Below are positions 7,459-13,268 of a stretch of 13,268 nt of DNA, piece by piece (position 1 is the stretch's first letter; each line of letters opens with the position of its first letter). Location: NCBI GenBank assembly GCA_903861055.1, contig CAIOSU010000192.1, forward strand, positions 1 to 13,268, read 5' to 3'. Source of the stretch: an uncultured bacterium (GTDB taxonomy: Bacteria > Bacteroidota > Bacteroidia > Chitinophagales > CAIOSU01). The translations under genes and the position numbers were made by a program. The notes under the pieces were generated by a model. The model was not told the DNA's origin and ran no database searches. It was given only the letters and a program-made list of their open reading frames with translations.

Positions 7459-7579
7459 AATTTGGAAATTTGAAAATGTGCCTATTCGAAAATAGCTGTT
7501 AATGGTAAGTGAAATTGAGGTGATAAAAGTTTAACTCAACATTTTCAAATTTTCAAATTGTCCCATTTTCAAATTAATT
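7459..7579. repeat. AT-rich paired-repeat element A (11-base cores at 16-base period, inverted arms)
   Basis: The left arm has the core AATTTGAAAAT at 7467-7477, preceded by AATTTGG, and a degenerate copy TATTCGAAAAT exactly 16 bases on (7483-7493). The right arm carries reverse-complement cores ATTTTCAAATT at 7541-7551, 7549-7559 and 7565-7575; the last two are again 16 bases apart. Bases 7459-7478 pair with 7540-7559 with one mismatch around a 61-base loop. Bases 7459-7482 are identical, inverted, to 11275-11298 in element B. The element spans nearly the whole gap between ribE and the gene before it and includes that gene's stop codon (7574-7576). Confidence 0.85.
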
Positions 7580-8371
7580 GTTGCCTCCATTACCCCTTAT
7601 TAAATGAATGTAGCCATTCAGTATTTCAGGATTTTCGACCACACCTGCATCGCGAAGCTCTAACACACGGCACACGTAGTAATAAACATCTTCGCCCAGC
7701 GGTTTGCCGTTACTGTCGTTTCCATCCCAGTTTATATCAGGGTCAGTGGTTTCGAACACTAAATAACCCCAACGATTATATATCTTCATATCCACTTGGT
7801 AAACAAATAGATAGGGTTTACGCGGGGTGTAAAGGTCGTTGTCGCCATCGTTGTTTGGTGTAAACACGTTGGGTAATATGTAGCACGGGCAGTTGTCAAC
7901 GCACATGATGTTGCTGAAGGCACTTTCGTTGCCAACCGTATCAATGGCCGTTACGGCATAGCAACCTGCAAGCGTGCTCTCAATTGGTCTATGGCTAAAA
8001 GTAGTGTCCGATGCACTTGCCACACTGTCGATCAAATTGAACTCGCTGGTGCCTGGCACGGCATAATAAATACGGTATTTAAGCGCATCCTTTTCGTCGC
8101 AACTGTTGTTTACGTTGTTCCACAAAAGGTTGTTGTTCAAAGAATTGGCTTCTGCATCGCAATTTTCTCCTTTTTCAATGCTGCCACAGTTGTTGGCTAC
8201 CGTGAGCACGGGCACGCAAGGTGCCACCGAATCTTGCGGTACGGCACAACTTTCTTGCGATTTGTTAAACAACGTATCGGGCAACGATGGGATGGTATAT
8301 ACCCCAAAACCCCGCACCATGTAGCAATATTCGTCGCCGTTTACCAAGTTACGGTCAACATATTCAGGCAA
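7574..8371 (-). CDS. C-terminal part of a T9SS type B (gliding-motility-associated) surface protein, separated by a frameshift
   Basis: This frame continues the protein encoded at 8374-10308 and has no convincing start of its own: the first available start is a TTG at 8369-8371, while coding similarity runs further upstream as TYDTVDLPEYVDRN. The frame stays open back to a TAA at 8414-8416. It carries the end of one Fn3-like module (GDEYCYMVRGFG), another Fn3-like module (about 95-155, YRIYYAVPGTSEFNLIDS to TAIDTVGNESAFSN) and the type B T9SS sorting domain CHU_C (about 165-260). That domain is marked by ILPNVFTPNNDGDND, KIYNRWGYLVFE, WDGND and GEDVYYYVCRV. It directs export across the outer membrane and attachment at the surface. 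The TAA stop at 7574-7576 falls within repeat element A. Restoring one base gives a single protein of 911 residues. Confidence 0.85.
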   Translation of the reverse strand: MPEYVDRNLVNGDEYCYMVRGFGVYTIPSLPDTLFNKSQESCAVPQDSVAPCVPVLTVANNCGSIEKGENCDAEANSLNNNLLWNNVNNSCDEKDALKYRIYYAVPGTSEFNLIDSVASASDTTFSHRPIESTLAGCYAVTAIDTVGNESAFSNIMCVDNCPCYILPNVFTPNNDGDNDLYTPRKPYLFVYQVDMKIYNRWGYLVFETTDPDINWDGNDSNGKPLGEDVYYYVCRVLELRDAGVVENPEILNGYIHLIRGNGGNN

Positions 8372-8373
8372 AT

Positions 8374-10308
8374 CTACCGTATCATAGGTGTAAATACTCC
8401 GCCAATTTTGCGGTTAATTTCGAAACGGGCATTTATCCAAGGCACTTGATATTCAAAAGTCATATCTACCCTGCGGTCGCTGCCAATAGTGTTCAAGAAA
8501 ATGGAAGAAGCCCGTTCGCTAGCACCAAGTAATATGCCCCCTTGGGTATAGAATTCTACTTCGTAGGCATACGGTATACCAGAAGTATTCAAACCGTTGT
8601 CGGTGTATGTGGTATCGTCAAGGCCGGTAAAGGTATTGCTGGTATAGTTTACCACCTGTACGCGATTGGCAGCACCATCCAGCCCTTCGCCACGAATTAA
8701 CCTGTATTCGTAAGGTCCTGGGTAAAGAATTGTGTCTAAATCTTGTGGTGATGCAATTGGGTTTACCCAGCGCACAAACATTTGACCTGTAGCAGCATCG
8801 GTGCTATTTACATCTACATTGGTAATAATGGGCAGCTTACGCGCAAGCTGTGTGCAGGCTTCTTCCGAAGGCAAGCTTTCCACTTGGTTGTAAACAATGC
8901 CAAAGCTTGTTCTATCCCCAAAATGTGCCAAAATTCGGTAACAATAGGTCTGCCCGATGGTTGCGGTGCTATCAGAAAATGAGAAGCCCATTTGCATGTC
9001 AGCAATCTGGGTATAGCCTCTTCCAGCTAGGCCAACCGTACAGGTATCAATAGGGAATGGGTTAGATCCGATACGCCGCCATACCGTAAACCCAAGGAAA
9101 CGGTCGGTTTCTTGCAGGCCGCAGGCATAGGGGTCTTGCCACGTAATATCAATATTATCATTGCTAACATTCGGTATTGCAACCACGTTTTGTGGGGGAG
9201 GGCCAACGATGCGAATCAGCATGGTTTCCACATCGGTAAGCGGCACGCTTTGGCCGCCGGGGGCCACATAATTATCAACGGCGCGGAACACTACTTGATA
9301 AGGGTCTCGGCGTATATGGTTGCAAATAGATTGCCACTGGAAGGTTCCGAAAGCTGGGTTACCGGTGTTGCTCACAAAATCTGCAGGGCTATTCGTTGGA
9401 TCTAAATTTAATGGTCCGCCATACGCAGCTATGTTTACGGTTTGCACATTGGGGTCGGTGGCACTTACTTGAAAGTTGAGCTGCGTGCCCGCAATAATGC
9501 AGGTGTCCCTTATTTTGGCAAACACGGGCGGATCGTTTATGTAGTCGCGTACAATAATTTGCATGTCGCGTAGCACGGTGCCCAACAATGTTCCTTCTCG
9601 GTATTCGCGAACCAAAATGGCAATATTGTAAATTCCAGCTTTTTTAGGCACGGCCCACGTTATTTCGCCAGTGGCGTTATCTAGTGTGAAGTTATTGTCA
9701 ATGCCTGGGTTTATTAAATCGGGGAGGCGATATAGCGATACGGGGGTGGCAGTGCCTTGCAACGGCACTACCAGCTCAAAGGTTAAACTATCACCATCGG
9801 GGTCAAATGCTCCTGGGTTATGGAAAAAGGTATCGTTCAGGTTGGCGTAATCGATAGGCGGAGTAAGCAGTATTGGTGAACTATTGCCGCCAATAAAAGA
9901 AGGATTGTAAATGCGCAAGGTATCTTCAATGTAAAACAGCGTACCGATGCTGTTGTTCATATTTTCAATTCCTCCGATGCGGTTGGGGTCGGCCATCGAT
10001 ATAAGGTAATAGGGCAGTGGGCCTGCGTAGGTATGAGTCGTTTTGTATACGTTGATTTTGTAGTCAGAATTAGGGAAGTTGGCATTTACCCTGCCTGCCA
10101 TGGTTATGGTACCATCGCCCCAATCTACGGGTAGGGTATCAGTATCTGGTGGTTCAAGATTTGCCAAGGCAGTAGTGTAAGTAGTTACGGTAACCTCATA
10201 AGATAAATACCCTAACTGGCGAAAGGTAAGCTCACCTGCCCGATAATGCGTTGCCGATGCATTGAGGCTCAATAGCAAAAAGAACATTACCAGTACCCGG
10301 TGCATCAT
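8374..10308 (-). CDS. N-terminal part of a T9SS type B multidomain surface protein, cut short by a frameshift
   Basis: The protein begins with a signal peptide, MMHRVLVMFFLLLSLNASA, followed by THYRAGELTFRQ. I recall this opening from large Bacteroidota surface proteins that end in a gliding-motility-associated tail. Beta-sandwich modules follow: DPDGDSLTFEL (169-179) and FTLDNATGEITW (207-218) look cadherin- or Ig-like, and Fn3-like modules begin near PPPQNVVAIPNVSNDNIDITW (from about 374). The frame ends at TAG (8374-8376) after GGVFTPMIR, while the neighbouring frame carries on the protein as YDTVDLPEYVDRN. A one-base loss between the TAA at 8414 and the TAG at 8374 explains this. Without the rest the protein lacks its export tail. 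Roles in adhesion or gliding are guesses. The start is ATG at 10308, or the next codon, also ATG. Confidence 0.85.
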   Translation of the reverse strand: MMHRVLVMFFLLLSLNASATHYRAGELTFRQLGYLSYEVTVTTYTTALANLEPPDTDTLPVDWGDGTITMAGRVNANFPNSDYKINVYKTTHTYAGPLPYYLISMADPNRIGGIENMNNSIGTLFYIEDTLRIYNPSFIGGNSSPILLTPPIDYANLNDTFFHNPGAFDPDGDSLTFELVVPLQGTATPVSLYRLPDLINPGIDNNFTLDNATGEITWAVPKKAGIYNIAILVREYREGTLLGTVLRDMQIIVRDYINDPPVFAKIRDTCIIAGTQLNFQVSATDPNVQTVNIAAYGGPLNLDPTNSPADFVSNTGNPAFGTFQWQSICNHIRRDPYQVVFRAVDNYVAPGGQSVPLTDVETMLIRIVGPPPQNVVAIPNVSNDNIDITWQDPYACGLQETDRFLGFTVWRRIGSNPFPIDTCTVGLAGRGYTQIADMQMGFSFSDSTATIGQTYCYRILAHFGDRTSFGIVYNQVESLPSEEACTQLARKLPIITNVDVNSTDAATGQMFVRWVNPIASPQDLDTILYPGPYEYRLIRGEGLDGAANRVQVVNYTSNTFTGLDDTTYTDNGLNTSGIPYAYEVEFYTQGGILLGASERASSIFLNTIGSDRRVDMTFEYQVPWINARFEINRKIGGVFTPMIR

Positions 10309-10348
10309 TGGTAGAAAATTGAAATACGCAATAAGGTAAAAATAACAA

Positions 10349-10378
10349 AAAAATACCGAGAAGAGTCTCGGTATTTTT
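10349..10378 (-). terminator. Rho-independent terminator after sdhB
   Basis: TACCGAGA (10354-10361) pairs with TCTCGGTA (10366-10373) around an AGAG loop, extended by five A-T pairs. Read on the minus strand the stem runs into a T tract (TTTTTTT, then GTTATTTTT). It lies 37 bases past the sdhB stop codon and closes the sdh operon ahead of the surface-protein gene. The symmetry means it could work in both directions. Confidence 0.9.
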
Positions 10379-10414
10379 AAACGTTATGAGGTTAAAAAAG
10401 ATTGCACGGTTGCA

Positions 10415-11188
10415 TCAATCGCCGCCGCCTGTTGCTTTAGGCGGAGAATAGCTTATAGCGGCGCCCAAATATTGACGGTTCATGCGGGCAATGTTTTCGA
10501 TACTGATGCCTTTAGGGCATTCCACTTCGCAAGCGCCAGTGTTGGTGCAGTTGCCGAAGCCTTCTTCATCCATTTGGTTAATCATGGCCAGTACACGGTC
10601 TTGGGCTTCTATTTGCCCTTGCGGCAATAGGCTCAAATGCGAAACTTTTGCCGAGGTAAACAACATGGCAGATGCATTTTTGCAGGCAGCTACGCAGGCA
10701 CCGCAACCAATGCATGTTGCTGCATCAAATGCTCTATCTGAGTCATGTTTGTCAATGGGTATGGCATTGGCATCTACTGGCGAACCAGAGTTAACGGAAA
10801 TAAATCCGCCAGCCTGTATAATGCGGTCGAATGCGGAGCGGTCGGTAACCAAATCTTTGATTACTGGGAAAGCCGCTGCACGCCATGGCTCAATATGGAT
10901 GGTATCGCCATCAGTAAATGAGCGCATGTGCAATTGACAAGTGGTAATGCCGCGGCCAGGGCCATGGGGCTCGCCGTTGATATACATGCTGCAACTACCG
11001 CAAATACCTTCTCGGCAATCGTGGTCAAAAGCAACTGGTAGATCACCTTTTTCTACTAGCTGGTCGTTTAACACATCCATCATCTCCAGAAACGACATAT
11101 CCGGAGATATACCACTAATGGGGTAGTCAACCATTTTGCCATTATCCTTCGGCCCCTTTTGGCGCCATATTTTTAGCTTTAAATTCAT
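10415..11188 (-). CDS. sdhB: Succinate dehydrogenase / fumarate reductase iron-sulfur subunit
   Basis: SdhB passes electrons from the flavin of SdhA through three iron-sulfur clusters to the membrane quinone site (respiratory complex II). With the ATG at 11186-11188 the protein has 257 residues, starting MNLKLKIWRQKGP. A TTG three codons upstream lies inside repeat element B and is rejected. The [2Fe-2S] ligands are Cys58, 63, 66 and 84 (DCREGICGSC...TTC). The second domain has CIGCGACVAAC and CTNTGACEVEC. By the family pattern Cys159, 162, 165 and 224 hold the [4Fe-4S] cluster and Cys169, 214 and 220 the [3Fe-4S] cluster, so all ligands are present. It is downstream of sdhA in the same operon, separated by about 108 bases of repeat sequence, and followed by a strong terminator. 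Confidence 0.96.
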   Translation of the reverse strand: MNLKLKIWRQKGPKDNGKMVDYPISGISPDMSFLEMMDVLNDQLVEKGDLPVAFDHDCREGICGSCSMYINGEPHGPGRGITTCQLHMRSFTDGDTIHIEPWRAAAFPVIKDLVTDRSAFDRIIQAGGFISVNSGSPVDANAIPIDKHDSDRAFDAATCIGCGACVAACKNASAMLFTSAKVSHLSLLPQGQIEAQDRVLAMINQMDEEGFGNCTNTGACEVECPKGISIENIARMNRQYLGAAISYSPPKATGGGD

Positions 11189-11193
11189 TGCAA

Positions 11194-11299
11194 CCAATTT
11201 GAAAATTTGGTAATTTGAAAATTTGGAAATCGAAAACTGTTGTTTTACTTATTGAAAAGCACCATTTTCAAATTGGCACATTTTCAAATTTCCAAATTA
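11194..11299. repeat. AT-rich paired-repeat element B inside the sdhA-sdhB operon
   Basis: The left arm has the core AATTTGAAAAT at 11196-11206 and 11212-11222. The right arm has its reverse complement ATTTTCAAATT at 11264-11274 and 11280-11290. Both pairs have a 16-base period with a 5-base spacer. The arms can pair across a central 41 bases. Bases 11275-11298 match 7459-7482 of element A exactly in reverse orientation (24 bases). The element fills almost all of the gap between sdhA and sdhB and includes the sdhA stop codon (11297-11299), so it is transcribed within the operon. Confidence 0.88.
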
Positions 11300-13237
11300 T
11301 TTATAACTCCTCTGTACCATTTTAATGTTCTCGTAGTGCAGCTCTTCTTTGTGCAACCTAGCTGGCATACCTGCACCTTGGTATTCCCAAGCTGCTACAT
11401 AAGCATAGTTGTCGTCATCTCGCAAAGCCTCGCCCTCTGGGGTTTGGAATTCTTCGCGGAAGTGACCACCGCACGATTCGTTACGGTCCAATGCATCTTG
11501 GCACATAAGCGCACCAAGTTCTATAAAGTCGGCTACACGGCCCGCTTTTTCTAGCTCTTGGTTTAGCTCGCTTTCAGTGCCTGGTACACGTACATTTTTC
11601 CAGAAGTCTTCGCGTATGGCATTAATGTCGGCAATGGCTTGTTTCAATCCTTCGGCGTTGCGCGACATGCCGCACTGCTCCCAAATGATTTTACCTAACT
11701 TCTTGTGGTAGTAATCAACAGGTTTGGTTCCTCCATTATTCAGCAATTGGTGCAAACGATTTTTTGCTTCCTTCTCAGCAGCATCAAACTCGCTTGATTG
11801 GGTAGATATGGCACCTGTGCGGATATCATCGGCTAGGTAGTCGCCAATCGTATACGGTAATACAAAATAACCATCAGCAAGGCCTTGCATCAAAGCCGAA
11901 GCACCAAGACGGTTGGATCCGTGGTCAGAGAAGTTAGCCTCTCCAAGCACAAACAAACCTTCCACATTGCTCATCAGATTATAATCAACCCATAGGCCAC
12001 CCATGGTATAATGCACCGCAGGATAGATGCGCATTGGGGTTTTGTATGGGTTCTCGTCAGTAATTTTCTCATACATCTGAAACAGGTTACCATATTTAGA
12101 GGCTACCACATCTTCGCCCATGCGATTGATGGCATCTTTAAAGTCGAGATAAACTGCCATCTTACTAGCACCCACACCATATCCCGCATCACAACGCTCT
12201 TTGGCGGCACGGCTGGCCACGTCGCGTGGCACTAGGTTGCCAAAGGCTGGGTAGCGGCGCTCTAGATAATAATCGCGCTCCTCTTCAGGTATATCTACCG
12301 GTTTCCGGGTATCACCTTTCTTTTTAGGCACCCAAATGCGTCCATCGTTCCGCAATGATTCCGACATCAAAGTCAGTTTCGATTGGTGATCGCCGCTTAC
12401 TGGTATGCAAGTTGGGTGGATTTGGGTAAAGCAAGGGTTGGCAAACAACGCACCTTTTTTGTGCGCTTTCCAAGCCGCCGTTACGTTGCTACCCATAGCA
12501 TTGGTGCTCAAAAAGAACACGTTGCCATAGCCACCTGTAGCCAACACCACGGCATGAGCCGAGTGGCGTTCTATTTCGCCGGTTTGCAAGTTGCGGGCAA
12601 TTATGCCACGCGCTTTACCTTCAACCAAAACCACATCAAGCATTTCGTGGCGGTTGTACATTTTTATACCACCTTTGGCAATCATACGACTCATAGCCGA
12701 GTATGCGCCCAAAAGTAATTGTTGTCCTGTTTGGCCCCTTGCATAAAAAGTACGACTTACTTGTACGCCCCCAAAAGAACGGTTATCTAGCAAGCCACCA
12801 TAATCGCGTGCAAAAGGCACACCTTGAGCTACACATTGGTCAATAATACTTGCTGACACTTCGGCCAAACGGTATACGTTGGCTTCGCGAGAGCGGTAAT
12901 CCCCACCTTTAATTGTATCGTAAAAAAGTCGGTAAGTACTATCGCCGTCGTTCTGGTAATTTTTGGCTGCATTTATACCTCCTTGAGCTGCAATAGAGTG
13001 CGCACGGCGTGGGCTATCCTGAAAGCAAAACGATTTAACGTTATATCCCATTTCGGCCAATGAAGCGGCTGCTGATGCGCCAGCCAAGCCGGTGCCAACT
13101 ACTATTACATCAATGCGACGTTTGTTGCCGGGACTTACTAACCTTACATGGTTTTTATGCTCCATCCACTTATCCGCTAACGGACCTTCCGGTACCCTAG
13201 CATCAACTATCGATGTTTTTTCCCTAAATTCTGACAT
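11297..13237 (-). CDS. sdhA: Succinate dehydrogenase / fumarate reductase flavoprotein subunit
   Basis: SdhA oxidises succinate to fumarate (or the reverse) with covalently bound FAD on the cytoplasmic face of complex II. The 646-residue protein has the dinucleotide-binding fold VIVVGTGLAGASAAASLAEM (44-63) and HSIAAQGGINA with His80 as the FAD-linked histidine. Substrate-site residues match the family: His274 (QIHPT), Arg338 (PRDVASR), His409 (AVHYTMGG) and Arg443 (SNRLGASAL). The C-terminal domain contains MCQDALDRNESCGGHFREE. The long N-terminal lead and overall style fit the Bacteroidota B-type enzyme, whose order is sdhC-sdhA-sdhB. Only 31 bases remain upstream of the ATG, so sdhC would lie beyond the right edge. 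The TAA stop is the first bases of repeat element B. Confidence 0.97.
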   Translation of the reverse strand: MSEFREKTSIVDARVPEGPLADKWMEHKNHVRLVSPGNKRRIDVIVVGTGLAGASAAASLAEMGYNVKSFCFQDSPRRAHSIAAQGGINAAKNYQNDGDSTYRLFYDTIKGGDYRSREANVYRLAEVSASIIDQCVAQGVPFARDYGGLLDNRSFGGVQVSRTFYARGQTGQQLLLGAYSAMSRMIAKGGIKMYNRHEMLDVVLVEGKARGIIARNLQTGEIERHSAHAVVLATGGYGNVFFLSTNAMGSNVTAAWKAHKKGALFANPCFTQIHPTCIPVSGDHQSKLTLMSESLRNDGRIWVPKKKGDTRKPVDIPEEERDYYLERRYPAFGNLVPRDVASRAAKERCDAGYGVGASKMAVYLDFKDAINRMGEDVVASKYGNLFQMYEKITDENPYKTPMRIYPAVHYTMGGLWVDYNLMSNVEGLFVLGEANFSDHGSNRLGASALMQGLADGYFVLPYTIGDYLADDIRTGAISTQSSEFDAAEKEAKNRLHQLLNNGGTKPVDYYHKKLGKIIWEQCGMSRNAEGLKQAIADINAIREDFWKNVRVPGTESELNQELEKAGRVADFIELGALMCQDALDRNESCGGHFREEFQTPEGEALRDDDNYAYVAAWEYQGAGMPARLHKEELHYENIKMVQRSYK

Positions 13238-13268
13238 ATAAATTATGTATTAGCGCTTATCCAAAGAA

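Noticed and set aside
7451..7573. Possible FMN riboswitch upstream of ribE
   Set aside because: The gap is filled by repeat element A and shows none of the conserved RFN-element blocks.
8401..8416. Programmed -1 frameshift in the surface-protein gene using the AAAA run at 8406-8409
   Set aside because: The run does not form an X XXY YYZ slippery site in the translated frame, and shifting there gives a less natural protein than a lost base near 8386.
11189..11197. TTG start giving SdhB three more residues
   Set aside because: The TTG lies in the repeat element and the ATG at 11188 gives the usual start and length.
11240..11554. Plus-strand reading frame crossing repeat element B and the end of sdhA
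   Set aside because: It is antisense to sdhA, starts in AT-rich repeat sequence and resembles no protein; it is a shadow of the real gene.

Overview
The window looks like chromosomal DNA of a free-living Bacteroidota bacterium (Chitinophagales, Sphingobacteriales or Cytophagales are all possible; the sequence does not decide). Three observations point there. The primary sigma factor is the short 289-residue Bacteroidota form. There is one type A and one type B sorting domain of the type IX secretion system (T9SS). The succinate dehydrogenase has the sdhA-sdhB order and sequence style of that phylum. Translation starts lack clear Shine-Dalgarno sequences, also usual there. No phage, plasmid, CRISPR or tRNA signal was seen.

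Layout, left to right. At 1-1520 (+) lies the 3' part of a large secreted protein with a type A T9SS tail. Next on the minus strand come rpoD (1674-2543, with a strong terminator at 1612-1637) and, upstream of it, a small exported protein with a carboxypeptidase-regulatory-like domain (2635-3348). Divergent from these is hisF-hisIE (3597-4945, +), overlapping by ATGA, followed by an orphan NarL-type response regulator (5042-5710, +). From about 5717 to the end every gene is on the minus strand: a macro-domain protein, a small membrane protein that may carry a frameshift, riboflavin synthase ribE, a large T9SS type B surface protein broken by a one-base frameshift, then sdhB and sdhA. The rest of the sdh operon (sdhC expected) lies beyond the right edge.

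Functions are mostly housekeeping: transcription initiation, the last shared steps of histidine synthesis, riboflavin synthesis and respiratory complex II. Among them are two envelope or secreted proteins that would leave the cell through the T9SS. Several start sites that would be read as TTG (SdhB, the carboxypeptidase-like protein, the membrane protein) are better placed at an ATG three residues (two for the membrane protein) further in.

The most unusual structure is a pair of AT-rich inverted-repeat elements, at 7459-7579 and 11194-11299. Each arm is built from an 11-base core (AATTTGAAAAT or a close variant) repeated at a 16-base period. In both places the element fills nearly the whole gap between two co-directional genes, and its first bases form the TAA stop codon of the upstream gene. 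One copy sits inside the sdhA-sdhB operon, so it must be transcribed. I recall similar AT-rich intergenic repeats in Bacteroidota genomes but cannot check that here. No wholly new multi-gene system was found.
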